The notes under the pieces are model-generated. The model had not been told where the DNA came from and made no database searches. It worked only from the letters and a program-made list of their open reading frames with translations. Positions 44,974 through 54,048 of a stretch of 64,000 nt of DNA are shown piece by piece. The position numbers and the translations under genes are program-made. The DNA is from Microvirga arsenatis. GTDB lineage: Bacteria > Pseudomonadota > Alphaproteobacteria > Rhizobiales > Beijerinckiaceae. The stretch lies in contig NZ_JAAAXJ010000004.1 in the NCBI RefSeq assembly GCF_009910705.1, forward strand, positions 310,001 to 374,000, in the 5' to 3' direction. Within the stretch, counting starts at the first letter, position 1, and each line of letters starts with the position of its first letter.

Positions 44974-47900
44974 TCACGTCGTGCGCGCCAGATCGCCGAG
45001 GAGGCTCGCCGCCACGGTGATCTTCGACAGCGTCAGGCCCGAGGACACGATGCCGTCGACCGCGCTCCGGATGCGGTTGACGTCCGCGCCGCGCCGCTCG
45101 CTCCAGGCGCGCACCGCCTCGATGCCGGACATGTCCCCGGAGGACACCTCGGCGGTCAGGCCGCGATGGGCATAGGCGATGCTGTCGACGGCGCGGTCCA
45201 GCGCCAGGCGATCGAAGTAGTCGCTGACGCTGATCTCCTGCGCCGCGCCGATGAGCGCCCCGAGACGGAAGGAGGCCTCCAGCGCGAAGTGGGTGCAGGC
45301 GATGTCGGCCACGGGCTTGCCCGTTTTCTGCGCAGTCTGCACGATGTCAGGCGCCGCCACGAGATCAGGCAGGGATGCGATGCGCCGCGCCAGGTCCTCG
45401 GGAACGCCCTCCCCCGTAAGCGTCCTCGTGCGTGCCTCCCAGACGGCCCTGGCTTCGGGGGAGAGCGCATTCTCAAGGCTCTGCTCGACTTCCCTGATGC
45501 CGGCCTGATAAGTGCCGACGATCTGGTCGAGGGAGTGGTTGGCGAAGTCCACGTTGCGGATGAACCAGACGATCCGGTTCATGAGCAGATCCTGCAGCTC
45601 GCCGTAGAGGCGCAGCTGCACCCGGCCCGGCACCACCCCGTCGAGGCCGTCGATGGCGACGTTCATCTCGGTCAGGCCGAAGGAATCCCGGGTCGCCGCA
45701 TAGGCTGCCGCGATGGTGGGCGCATCCGCGCCGGTCTGGTCCACGAGCCGGGCCACCATGGTCGGGCCACCGCGGTTGATGATCGCGTTGGCGAGCTGCG
45801 TTGCGATGATCTCGCGCCGCAGGCGGTGGCCGGCGATGGCATCGGGGAAGCGCTCGCGCATCTCCGCGGGGAAGTAGCGCTCGAGCTCCTTGCCGAGATA
45901 CGGATCGTCCGGCACCGGGCTTTCCAGCAGCGCATCGTGCAGGGAGAGCTTGGCATAGGCGAGCAGGATCGCGAGCTCGGGGCGCGTCAGCGCCTCGCCG
46001 CGGCGGGCGCGCTCGGCGAGCGTTGAATCGTCGGGCAGGTACTCCACCGCGCGGTTGAGCCGCCCCTCCGCCTCGAGCATGTGCATGAGCCGGCGCGCGA
46101 AGCCGAGATCGGCCAGGCCCCGCTGCTCGGACAGCGAGAGCGCCAGGGTCTGCAGGTAGTTGTTGCGCAGCACGAGCGCCGCAACGTCCTCCGTCATGTC
46201 GGCGAGAAGCTGGTTGCGCTGCTCCTCGTTCAGGCGCCCGTCGCGCTCCGGCGTGGTGAGCGCGATCTTGATGTTCACCTCCACGTCGGAGGTGTTCACG
46301 CCTGCCGAATTGTCGATGGCGTCCGTGTTGAGGCGCACGCCCTTCTGCGCCGCCTCGATGCGCCCTCGCTGGGTCACGCCGAGATTGGCGCCCTCGCCGA
46401 TCACCTTGGCTCGAACCTCGGGGCCGGTGATGCGGATCGCATCGTTGGCGCGGTCGCCCACCTGCTCGTCCGTCTCGGAGGAGGCGCGGATATAGGTGCC
46501 GATACCGCCGAACCAGAGGAGATCCACACGGGCCTTCAGGATCGCGTTCATCACTTCGGCCGGGGTCGCCTGCGGCTTGTCGAGGTCGAGGAGCGCGCGC
46601 ACCTCGTCCGACAGCGGGATCGACTTGGCGCTGCGCGGGAACACGCCGCCGCCCTTGGAGATCAGGGCCTTGTCGTAATCCTGCCAGCTCGAACGGGGCA
46701 GATTGAACAGGCGCTCGCGCTCCTTGAAGGACGCCTCCGGATCCGGGTTCGGATCGAGGAAGATGTCGCGGTGGTCGAAGGCGGCGACGAGCTTCAGGGC
46801 CCGCGACAGGAGCATGCCGTTGCCGAACACGTCGCCCGACATGTCGCCCACGCCCGCCACGGTCACCGGCACGGTCTGGATGTCGATGTCGATCTCGCGG
46901 AAGTGGCGCTTCACCGCCTCCCACGCGCCGCGGGCGGTGATGCCCATCTTCTTGTGGTCGTAGCCCTGGCTGCCGCCGGAGGCGAAGGCGTCGCCGAGCC
47001 AGTGGCCCTTCTCGATGGAGAGCGCGTTCGCCGTGTCGGAGAAGGTGGCCGTGCCCTTGTCGGCGGCGACCACGAGATAGGGATCGTCCCCGTCGTGGCG
47101 CACTGTGTCCGCCGGGGGCACCACCCGGTCGCCGACGATGTTGTCGGTGAGCTGCAGCATCGTGCGTACGAAGATGCGGTAGCTCTCCGTACCCTCCGCA
47201 AGCCAGGCCTGCCGGTCGCCGGCCGGCGGCAGCTGCTTGGGCACGAAGCCGCCCTTGGCGCCCACCGGCACGATGACGGCGTTCTTGACCTGCTGCGCCT
47301 TGACGAGGCCCAGCACCTCCGTGCGGAAGTCCTGCGGCCGGTCGGACCAGCGAAGTCCTCCGCGCGCCACCTTGCCGAAGCGCAGGTGCACGCCCTCGAC
47401 GCGGGGCGAGTAGACGAAGATCTCGTAAAGCGGCCGGGGCAGCGGCAGCCCTTCCACCTTCGCGCATTCGAACTTGAACGCGATGGTCTGGCGCGGCAGG
47501 CCGTTCTCCTCGAGCTGGAAGAAGTTGGTCCGCAGCGCGGCTTCGATCAGGTTGATGAAGCGGCGCAGGATCCGGTCGTCGTCGAGGCTCGTGACCGCCT
47601 TCAGCTGCTCCTCGATCCGCTCGCGGATCGCAGCCTCGGCGGCCGCGCGGCCCTCCTCGTGGCGCGGGTCGAAGCGGGCATAGAAGAGCTTGACGAGATC
47701 GGCTGCGATCGCGCCGTGGCGGGCGAGCGTCTCGGCGATGTAGTCCTGGGCATAGGTCACCTGGATCTGGCGCAGGTAGCGGCCGAGCGCCCGCACCATG
47801 GCCACGTCGCGCCAGCCGAGGCCGGCTTCCAGCACGAGGCGGTTGAAGCCGTCGGATTCCGCAAGGCCGCGGAAGAGGGCGAGGAGCGCCGCCTCGATGG

Positions 47901-49797
47901 GCGCCTGGATCTCGTCGATGCGGATCGTTCCGCCCGCCGCCCGCTCGAGGGTCATGTCATGGAGCCACACCCGGTTGTCGCCCGTGAAGGCCACCCGATA
48001 GGTGCGCTCGTTGGCGACGCGGAAGCCCAGGTTTTCCAGAAGCGGAACCCGGTCCGACAGGGGCATCGACTGGTTGAGCGAAAAGACCTTCAGGTTGACG
48101 CGGGTCTCGTCGTCGCCCTCGCGCCGGTAGAGGTCGACCGCGCGGGGCCGGCCCTCGGAGAGCTGCTCCAGCAGGCTGATGTCCTTGATCGCCTGCTCGG
48201 CGCCGAAGGCCTCGCGGTAGGCGGCGCTGAACGCCTCGCCGTAGCGGCCGGCGAGCGAGCGCGCCCGCGCGCCGCCGACGGAGGCGTCGAGCTGGTCGCG
48301 CAGCGCGTCGCTCCAGGTGCGCACGATGGCGGAGATGCCCCTCTCCAGCGTTTCCCGCGCCACCTGCGGGGTCTGCCCCTCGTCGCGGCCGATGATGTAG
48401 TGGGTGCGCGCGAGCGGCCCCTCCGGGTAGTCAGGATAGGAGGCGGAGACGCGCCCGCCATAGATGCTGGCGAGGAACTGCCCGATGCGCAGGCGGGCAC
48501 TCGTGTCGTAGCGGTCCTTCGGCACGAAGACGAGAACCGACACGAAGCGGTCGAACTCGTCGGCGCGCGCGAGCGCCCGCACCCGCGGGCGCTCGGACAG
48601 GTTCATGATGTCGATCGCGAAGCTGTAGAGCGTCTCCTCGTCGATCTGGAACAGCTCGTCGCGCGGGTAGTTCTCGAGCACGTTGAGAAGGGCGCGGCCC
48701 GCATAGCTCGCCGGGTCGAAGCCGGCGCGGGCGGCCACCTTCGCCACCTTGTGGCGCAGATAGGGCACCTCGCCCGTGGTGTTGGTGTAGGCGCTTGCGG
48801 TGAACAGGCCGACGATGCGCAGCTCGCCCTGCAGGTGCCCGTTGCCGTCGAACAGCTTGACCCCGATGTAGTCGAGATGCGCGCGGCGGTGCACGCGGGA
48901 CTTCACGTTCGCCTTGGTGATGATGAGCGCCTTGGGGCGGGCCAGGAAGTCGCGGATCTCGGGCGTCATCGCCACGAGCTCGCGCCCGCGCCGCAGCACG
49001 CGCACGCTCGGATCGCGCAGGAGCCCGAGGCCCGAGCCCTCGACCGGATCGGCCGCCGTGTCCCCCGACGGCAAGCGGTACTCGCGAAGACCTAAGAAGG
49101 TGAAGTTGTCCCGGGCGATCCAGTCGAGGAAGGCAATGGCCTCCTTCACCTCGTCCTCCGGCAGCGGCGGGGGATTGAGGCGGTAGTTGTGCACGATCTC
49201 CGTGACGCGCGCGCGCATGCCCGGCCAGTCGTGCACGGCAAGCGCCACGTCGCCGTGCACGCGCCGCATCGCCTCGATCAGGCGGGTGCGGGCCTCGGCG
49301 TCGTCGATGCGGGGCAGGTGGATGTGGATGAAGCTCTCGCGCTTCACGCCGAGCCGCAGGGCGGCGGTGGCCTCGCCCACCAGGCGCAGGAGCGCCCCGC
49401 CCGAATCCCGCTCCACCGCGAGGATCGGATGGGCGACGAGAAGCGGCTCGTAGCCCTGGTCCACGATCTCGGCCAGGGTCGAGTCGAGGAGGAAGGGCAT
49501 GTTGTCGTTGACGATTTCGAGCACCGTCACGTCCTGCCTGCGGCCCTCGCGCTCGATCTCGACGTCGTGGAGACGGATATCGGCGGATTCCGGGCTGCGG
49601 GGCGCCTTGAGGTGCTCGAAGGCTTCCGCTGCGAGAGCTGCCAGGGTCTGCGGCGAATACGAGGCCAGATCCTCGGATGGGACGCGCCCGTAGAGGTCAC
49701 GCACGAAGGTGGGCGGGGTGGCCTTGTTTCCGGCTTCCAGCACGGCGACGGCCTCGGCCGTCAACTCGCTTCCGCTGGTGGGGGTGTCCAGCTTCAT
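44974..49797 (-). CDS. gdhB: NAD-specific glutamate dehydrogenase, large (about 180 kDa) type
   Basis: 1607 aa, cytoplasmic. It deaminates glutamate to 2-oxoglutarate with NAD. Residues about 1-730 are the regulatory ACT-like and helical parts of the GDH_180 class, and about 730-1250 the catalytic core. The core has KVARGGLRWSDRPQDFRTE, VIVPVGAKGGFVPKQLP and GVGDMSGDVFGNGMLLSRAL, with NAD-fold PVTVAGVGDMSGD. The C-terminal domain (about 1250-1607) is all helical. Length and order match Streptomyces/Caulobacter-type enzymes. No glutamate transporter is nearby. Long antisense frames cross it but lack family features. Confidence 0.97.
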   Translation of the reverse strand: MKLDTPTSGSELTAEAVAVLEAGNKATPPTFVRDLYGRVPSEDLASYSPQTLAALAAEAFEHLKAPRSPESADIRLHDVEIEREGRRQDVTVLEIVNDNMPFLLDSTLAEIVDQGYEPLLVAHPILAVERDSGGALLRLVGEATAALRLGVKRESFIHIHLPRIDDAEARTRLIEAMRRVHGDVALAVHDWPGMRARVTEIVHNYRLNPPPLPEDEVKEAIAFLDWIARDNFTFLGLREYRLPSGDTAADPVEGSGLGLLRDPSVRVLRRGRELVAMTPEIRDFLARPKALIITKANVKSRVHRRAHLDYIGVKLFDGNGHLQGELRIVGLFTASAYTNTTGEVPYLRHKVAKVAARAGFDPASYAGRALLNVLENYPRDELFQIDEETLYSFAIDIMNLSERPRVRALARADEFDRFVSVLVFVPKDRYDTSARLRIGQFLASIYGGRVSASYPDYPEGPLARTHYIIGRDEGQTPQVARETLERGISAIVRTWSDALRDQLDASVGGARARSLAGRYGEAFSAAYREAFGAEQAIKDISLLEQLSEGRPRAVDLYRREGDDETRVNLKVFSLNQSMPLSDRVPLLENLGFRVANERTYRVAFTGDNRVWLHDMTLERAAGGTIRIDEIQAPIEAALLALFRGLAESDGFNRLVLEAGLGWRDVAMVRALGRYLRQIQVTYAQDYIAETLARHGAIAADLVKLFYARFDPRHEEGRAAAEAAIRERIEEQLKAVTSLDDDRILRRFINLIEAALRTNFFQLEENGLPRQTIAFKFECAKVEGLPLPRPLYEIFVYSPRVEGVHLRFGKVARGGLRWSDRPQDFRTEVLGLVKAQQVKNAVIVPVGAKGGFVPKQLPPAGDRQAWLAEGTESYRIFVRTMLQLTDNIVGDRVVPPADTVRHDGDDPYLVVAADKGTATFSDTANALSIEKGHWLGDAFASGGSQGYDHKKMGITARGAWEAVKRHFREIDIDIQTVPVTVAGVGDMSGDVFGNGMLLSRALKLVAAFDHRDIFLDPNPDPEASFKERERLFNLPRSSWQDYDKALISKGGGVFPRSAKSIPLSDEVRALLDLDKPQATPAEVMNAILKARVDLLWFGGIGTYIRASSETDEQVGDRANDAIRITGPEVRAKVIGEGANLGVTQRGRIEAAQKGVRLNTDAIDNSAGVNTSDVEVNIKIALTTPERDGRLNEEQRNQLLADMTEDVAALVLRNNYLQTLALSLSEQRGLADLGFARRLMHMLEAEGRLNRAVEYLPDDSTLAERARRGEALTRPELAILLAYAKLSLHDALLESPVPDDPYLGKELERYFPAEMRERFPDAIAGHRLRREIIATQLANAIINRGGPTMVARLVDQTGADAPTIAAAYAATRDSFGLTEMNVAIDGLDGVVPGRVQLRLYGELQDLLMNRIVWFIRNVDFANHSLDQIVGTYQAGIREVEQSLENALSPEARAVWEARTRTLTGEGVPEDLARRIASLPDLVAAPDIVQTAQKTGKPVADIACTHFALEASFRLGALIGAAQEISVSDYFDRLALDRAVDSIAYAHRGLTAEVSSGDMSGIEAVRAWSERRGADVNRIRSAVDGIVSSGLTLSKITVAASLLGDLARTT

Positions 49798-49915
49798 GCG
49801 CGCATCCTCTTATTGTCGTTGCCGCGGGAGCGTTGCCACAGAGCGGCAGGCGGCGCAAGGAAAGCGTGCCGCCCGGAGTTAAGGTAGGGTTAAGTTGTTG
49901 CGGCGCACAGACACT

Positions 49916-50266
49916 TTACGCTGCCTGAGCCTCCTGAGACGGCAGATTTGCGTCGCCCCATTCCTTCATGGCCATGAGCACCGGCTCCAGGCTCCGCCCG
50001 CGCGGCGACAGGGTGTACTCGACCCGAGGCGGCACCTGCGCATAGACGGTACGGATGATGAGGCCGTCGGCCTCGAGCTCGCGCAGCTGGTGGGTGAGCA
50101 TGCGCTGGGTGACGGAGGGGATCAGCCGCCGCAGCTCGTTGAAGCGCAGGGTTCCGCGCAGGAGCTTGTAGAGAACGACGATCTTCCACTTGCCGTCGAT
50201 GAGGCCCAGCGTCCTCTCGACGGCGCATCCCTGGACTCCCGGTACCTTCGACGACATCCGCGGCAT
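49916..50266 (-). CDS. HxlR-family transcriptional regulator
   Basis: 116 aa, a MarR-like winged helix. CAVERTLGLIDGKWKIVVLY at about 13-32 and FNELRRLIPSVTQRMLTHQL with the LRELEADGLI wing are typical. Cys13 is at the place where many HxlR/YodB-like regulators have a redox-sensitive cysteine. ATG at 50266 has an AAAGGA ribosome-binding site. It is divergent from a quinone-oxidoreductase-like gene, 95 nt apart, the usual setting for a repressor that senses electrophiles or oxidants; that is inferred. Confidence 0.9.
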   Translation of the reverse strand: MPRMSSKVPGVQGCAVERTLGLIDGKWKIVVLYKLLRGTLRFNELRRLIPSVTQRMLTHQLRELEADGLIIRTVYAQVPPRVEYTLSPRGRSLEPVLMAMKEWGDANLPSQEAQAA

Positions 50267-50361
50267 CACGGTATCCTTTTTGACACTATGGGCTGTTTTT
50301 GTGCGTTCTTGCGGCATTCTACGCTATGCTCAACTATGTCCCTGTCAACAGGAGACAAGCC
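50267..50361. promoter_or_regulatory. Divergent control region of the HxlR regulator and oxidoreductase
   Basis: The 95-nt gap is AT-richer than its surroundings. TTGACA occurs at 50280-50285 on the plus strand and, reading the minus strand, at 50349-50344. Each could be a -35 box facing the respective gene, but clear -10 boxes were not found. A CTATG word is repeated three times, possibly operator half-sites. Confidence 0.35.
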
Positions 50362-51378
50362 ATGCGCGCCGTTGGATACCGGCAATCCCTTCCCATCGAC
50401 CAGGATTCCTCCCTCATCGACGTCGAACTGCCCCGGCCCGAGCCCGGCCCGCGGGATCTTCTGGTGGAGATCAAGGCCGTGGCCTTGAATCCCGTGGACA
50501 CCAAGGTGCGCATGCGCGCCCAGCCCGAGCCCGGCGGCGTGAAGGTGCTGGGCTACGACGCCGCCGGCATCGTCAGGGCCGTGGGCCGGGAGGTCAGCCT
50601 GTTCAAGGAGGGCGACGAGGTGTTCTATGCCGGGGCCATCACCCGGCCGGGCACCAATGCGGAGTTCCATGCGGTCGACGAGCGGCTGGTGGGAGCGAAG
50701 CCCCGCTCCCTCAGCTTCGAGGAGGCGGCCGCCCTGCCGCTGACGACCCTGACGGCCTGGGAGACCCTGTTCGACCGGCTGGAGGTCCAGCGTCCCGTCA
50801 AGGGCGCGGCCAACGCGGTCCTCATCGTCGGCGGGGCGGGAGGCGTGGGTTCCGTCGCGATCCAGCTCGCGCGCCGGCTCACGGATCTGACCGTCATCGC
50901 CACCGCCTCGCGGCCGGAGACGCAGGCCTGGGTCAAGGAGCTCGGCGCCCATCACGTGATCGACCACAGCCAGCCCCTCGCTGCGCAGGTCGAGGCCCTC
51001 GGGCTGGGCGCGCCGGCCTTCGCCTTCTCGATCACGCACACGGACGCGCATTTTTCGGAAATCGCCAAGGCCATCGCGCCGCAGGGCCGCTTCGCGCTCA
51101 TCGACGACCCGAAGGTGCCCCTCGACATCTCGCTCCTCAAGGGCAAGAGCGTGTCGATTCACTGGGAGTCCATGTTCACCCGCTCGACCTTCCAGACCGC
51201 CGACATGGAGCGCCAGCACGAGATCCTCAGCGAGGCCTCGCGCCTCGTGGATGCGGGCACGCTCCGGACGACGCTGGCAGAGGTGATCGGGCCGATCAAT
51301 GCCGCCAATCTGCGGCGGGCCCATGCCTTCATCGAAAGCGGCCGCGCCCGGGGCAAGATCGTGCTGTCGGGCTTTTGA
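50362..51378 (+). CDS. Zinc-type alcohol dehydrogenase/quinone oxidoreductase-like protein
   Basis: 338 aa, MDR superfamily. GroES-like N-terminal domain (about 1-130) with EIKAVALNPVDTKVR and LGYDAAGIV; the nucleotide motif is VGGAGGVGSVAIQLA (about 155-170), so NADPH is the likely cofactor. The zinc-binding cysteine set of true alcohol dehydrogenases is not seen, so it is closer to ZADH2/quinone reductases. ATG at 50362 follows AGGAGACA. The divergent HxlR regulator suggests induction by electrophilic compounds. Repeat family 2 copy 2 follows the stop. Confidence 0.9.
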   Translation: MRAVGYRQSLPIDQDSSLIDVELPRPEPGPRDLLVEIKAVALNPVDTKVRMRAQPEPGGVKVLGYDAAGIVRAVGREVSLFKEGDEVFYAGAITRPGTNAEFHAVDERLVGAKPRSLSFEEAAALPLTTLTAWETLFDRLEVQRPVKGAANAVLIVGGAGGVGSVAIQLARRLTDLTVIATASRPETQAWVKELGAHHVIDHSQPLAAQVEALGLGAPAFAFSITHTDAHFSEIAKAIAPQGRFALIDDPKVPLDISLLKGKSVSIHWESMFTRSTFQTADMERQHEILSEASRLVDAGTLRTTLAEVIGPINAANLRRAHAFIESGRARGKIVLSGF

Positions 51379-51400
51379 GGATCTTCCGACCCCCTTCCGT

Positions 51401-51484
51401 CGTCACCGGCCTTGTGCCGGTGATCTCGATTGCGCGGAGCGCTCTTCGAATCGGGATGGCCGGCACAAGGCCGGCCATGACATG
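51401..51484. repeat. Intergenic palindromic repeat family 2, copy 2
   Basis: GTCACCGGCCTTGTGCCGGT opens the left hairpin, then TCGATTGCGCGGAGCGCTC, then GAATCGGGATGGCCGGCACA and AGGCCGGCCATGACATG. It begins 23 nt behind the oxidoreductase stop and matches the element at 33021-33105 in order and sequence. Confidence 0.75.
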
Positions 51485-51547
51485 GAAGTCGTTTCGAAGA
51501 ATCTGCCACGGCCTCGGGCCGACACTTCGTGCGCGACGTATGGCTTT

Positions 51548-51577
51548 GAAAAGAAAAAGGCTGCCCTGTGGGCAGCC
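51548..51577 (-). terminator. Strong orphan Rho-independent terminator
   Basis: GGCTGCCC (51577-51570) pairs with GGGCAGCC (51566-51559) around a 3-nt loop and is followed on the minus strand by TTTTTCTTTTC. It is about 630 nt beyond the only upstream minus-strand gene, so a short RNA starting nearer is the likely user. Confidence 0.85.
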
Positions 51578-51664
51578 CTGTGTCTCGACTGTTGTGGCCC
51601 GGCTCTCCAAACGACCCGGAGGGCTGGGGGGCTGACGTGTCCAAGCCGTTCGATGAGCCGGGCC
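51548..51664 (-). ncRNA. Candidate small RNA with intrinsic terminator
   Basis: On the minus strand a perfect 10-bp long-range stem, GGCCCGGCTC (51664-51655) with GAGCCGGGCC (51605-51596), encloses a second 6-bp pairing, CGAACG (51652-51647) with CGTTTG (51613-51608). The loop carries a C-rich CCCTCC run that could pair with ribosome-binding sites. A textbook terminator follows (51559-51577 stem, U-run to 51548). No minus-strand protein gene ends here: the nearest, the MFS gene, stops at 52212. The 5' end is unresolved, a TAAATA near 51685 being a weak -10 candidate. No known family was recognised. Confidence 0.55.
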
Positions 51665-51831
51665 GTCGAGGCAACTTGAGTATTTACCGAGTTCAGTGCG
51701 GCTCCATCGGGGCACGAATGCGGCAGGAATAAGATTTGCGGGAGAAGCGGTGATTCATTGTGTCTTAACGGGTTGATCCGATCATGGCCGAAGCCCATCA
51801 TCTGGCTGTGCTAACAGTCATGGGAGGCGTC

Positions 51832-52215
51832 ATGAGCGAAGGTGACATCGCCGCAGAGCCGCTGCGCGGCGGCTCAAGTCAGGGCGCGGCGCAGGTCGTT
51901 CCCTTCCCCGCCGCGCCGAAGCAGGTGTCCTTCGATCGGGCCGAGCTGCAGGCCATCCTCAATCTCTACGGCCGCAAGGTGGCTTCGGGCGAATGGCGCG
52001 ACTACGCCATCGACTTCATGCCCGACAAGGCCGTCTTCTCGATTTTCCGGCGCACCTCCGAAATGCCCCTCTACCGGATCGAGAAGGATCCGAAGCTTGC
52101 CAAGAAGCAGGGGGCCTATTCCGTCATCGTCTCCACCGGCCTGATTCTCAAGCGCGGGCATGAGCTCGACCGCGTGCTGCGGGTGCTCGACAAGCCGAAG
52201 GTGGTGTCGAACTAG
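51832..52215 (+). CDS. DUF2794 protein
   Basis: 127 aa, cytoplasmic. The core VSFDRAELQAILNLYGRKVA then SGEWRDYAIDFMPDKAVFSI is diagnostic of DUF2794, a family found in alphaproteobacteria, with a KDPKLAKKQGAYSVI end. ATG at 51832 has a GGGAGG site; an earlier in-frame ATG at 51784 lies without such a site. Function unknown. Its stop overlaps the convergent MFS gene by 4 nt (shared CTAG). Confidence 0.88.
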   Translation: MSEGDIAAEPLRGGSSQGAAQVVPFPAAPKQVSFDRAELQAILNLYGRKVASGEWRDYAIDFMPDKAVFSIFRRTSEMPLYRIEKDPKLAKKQGAYSVIVSTGLILKRGHELDRVLRVLDKPKVVSN

Positions 52216-53459
52216 CCCTGATCCAAATCCCGAGGCAAGGCCAGGAGCCAGAGGCTGGAGCACACGGTACCCGCAGCGCCGATCCACAGGACGGTCCTGA
52301 TCCCAATCCAGTCCGCCGCGAACCCGGCGCCCAGGGCCGCAACAAGCCCGAGCCCGCCGGTCAGGAGATGCACCGTGCCGGACTCACGCCCGCGTAAGGC
52401 ATCCGGCGTCACCTTCTGGCGCAGGACCGTCGCATTGGTGGAGAACGCCACCCAGAGGCCGTCGCCGAAGAGCTGAGCGATGCACAGGGCCCCAGCCGCC
52501 ATCCAGAGGGGACCCTGCGCCAGGGGGATGAAGCAGGTCACGAGCCCATAGGCGAGCAGGGCCCCGACGAGCACCCTGCGGACCGGGAAGCGCTGCCCCG
52601 CCCAGGCCGCCAAGCGCGCCCCGACTAGGCCGCTGATGCCGCCGAGGGCGACGATGAAGCCGAGTACGCCCGGCTGGATGCCGAGATCGCGAACCGCGTA
52701 CAGCACGTAGAGCGGCGCGAAGACGCTGAGGAAGAAGGTAAGCGTCGCAAGGCACAGGGTCACCGGACGGAGCACCGGATGCATGAAGACGAAGCGCATG
52801 CCGTCCCGGGTCTCGCGCCAGAGATCCGGCGCCTGCTCTCCGGTGACGAGCGGCGGTTCCGGCCGCTTGATGAAGGCCAGCAGCAAGGCGGACCAGAGAT
52901 AGGACAAGGCATCGAAGAGGATCGCGAAGGGTGCGGTCAGCGCCTGGATCGCGACACCTGCGAGAGCCGGACCCGCGATCTCCGCGAGCGCATCGGTGGT
53001 GGCGAGCTTCGCATTGCCTTCCAGGAGCTGGTCCTTCTCCACCACGGTCGGCAGATAGGCGTTGTCAGCCGTTTGAAAGAACATGGAGAACAGGGCCACC
53101 GCCGTGGCGACGCCGATCACCTGCCCGATGGTGATGGCGTCGAACCACGCCATGACCGGCAGGGTCATCAGCACCGCGGCGCGCATGAGATCGGCCATGA
53201 TCAGCACGCGCCGCCGGCGGGTGCGGTCGATCCAAGCGCCCACGAACGGGCTGAGGATCACGCCCGGCAATTGGCTCAGCGCCACGAGAAGGCCGAGATC
53301 CGTCGCCGAAGCATCGAGAGTGAGAGCCGCGATGATCGGCAGGCCTTCGCGGGTGAAACGGGTGCCGATGGCGGACAGGGTCTGCGCCCCCCACAGGCGC
53401 ATGAAATCCGGGTTCTGCCAAAGGCCGTCCTTCGGCCTGCGGATCATCGTTGCGAACAT
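52212..53459 (-). CDS. MFS transporter, EntS/MFS_3-like
   Basis: 415 aa with about twelve membrane helices. FMRLWGAQTLSAIGTRFTR at the start and GAWIDRTRRRRVLIMADLMR in the first cytoplasmic loop are the MFS_3 (enterobactin-exporter-like) pattern. It probably exports a drug or small metabolite; no siderophore genes are nearby. It is 9 nt downstream of a GNAT acetyltransferase gene, so the two likely form an operon. Its 3' end overlaps the DUF2794 gene by 4 nt. Confidence 0.88.
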   Translation of the reverse strand: MFATMIRRPKDGLWQNPDFMRLWGAQTLSAIGTRFTREGLPIIAALTLDASATDLGLLVALSQLPGVILSPFVGAWIDRTRRRRVLIMADLMRAAVLMTLPVMAWFDAITIGQVIGVATAVALFSMFFQTADNAYLPTVVEKDQLLEGNAKLATTDALAEIAGPALAGVAIQALTAPFAILFDALSYLWSALLLAFIKRPEPPLVTGEQAPDLWRETRDGMRFVFMHPVLRPVTLCLATLTFFLSVFAPLYVLYAVRDLGIQPGVLGFIVALGGISGLVGARLAAWAGQRFPVRRVLVGALLAYGLVTCFIPLAQGPLWMAAGALCIAQLFGDGLWVAFSTNATVLRQKVTPDALRGRESGTVHLLTGGLGLVAALGAGFAADWIGIRTVLWIGAAGTVCSSLWLLALPRDLDQG

Positions 53460-53468
53460 GGGCGGATC

Positions 53469-54005
53469 TCAGATGGCGGGCCGGGTCGGCGGCGCGTCCG
53501 TGCCGCGCCCGAGAGGACGCTGCATCAGCACGGTGGAGAGCCAGCGCCCGTGCTTGTAGCCGATGCCCTTGAGAATGCCCACCGGCTCGAAGCCGAGGCT
53601 CCTGTGCAGGGCGATGGAGCCGTGGGACTCCTCATCGCCGATGACGGCCACCATGAGCCGGAAGTCCAGGGCCTCGCATCGTTCGATCAGCGCCGCCAGA
53701 AGTGCGCGCCCGACGCCCTGCCCCTGCGCATCCGAAGCGACGTAGATCGAGTCCTCCACCGTGGAGCGATAGGCTGGCCGGGTGCGGTAGGCGCCCGCAT
53801 AGGCATAGCCGAGGATCTCGCCGCCGCGCTCCGCCACGAGATAGGGATAGCCGCCCTCCAGGATCGCCTCACGGCGGCGCGCCATCTCGGCTTGCGATGG
53901 CGGCTCGAGCTCGAACGAGGCGGTTCCATGGACGACCGCGTGCGAGTAGATCGTCGCGATGGCGGGAATATCGGTCTCGAGAGAAGGGCGGATGACGAGG
54001 TTCAT
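53469..54005 (-). CDS. GNAT N-acetyltransferase, phosphinothricin/methionine-sulfoximine type
   Basis: 178 aa, cytoplasmic. IRPSLETDIPAIATIYSHAV opens the GNAT fold, SFELEPPS is typical of the PAT/MddA branch, and the acetyl-CoA pyrophosphate loop is SDAQGQGVGRALL. SLGFEPVGILKGIGYKHGRW closes the active site. Such enzymes acetylate phosphinothricin, methionine sulfone or sulfoximine. An exporter gene follows 9 nt downstream. The pair could protect against amino-acid analogues; this is inferred. Confidence 0.9.
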   Translation of the reverse strand: MNLVIRPSLETDIPAIATIYSHAVVHGTASFELEPPSQAEMARRREAILEGGYPYLVAERGGEILGYAYAGAYRTRPAYRSTVEDSIYVASDAQGQGVGRALLAALIERCEALDFRLMVAVIGDEESHGSIALHRSLGFEPVGILKGIGYKHGRWLSTVLMQRPLGRGTDAPPTRPAI

Positions 54006-54048
54006 GCGCCAGTCGTAACGCCCTAGTCGTTTCGATTCAACGGACAGG

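Noticed and set aside
46081-49095. A roughly 1000-codon plus-strand frame inside the glutamate dehydrogenase gene
   Set aside because: The minus strand codes a full-length NAD-GDH; the plus frame is a codon-bias shadow.
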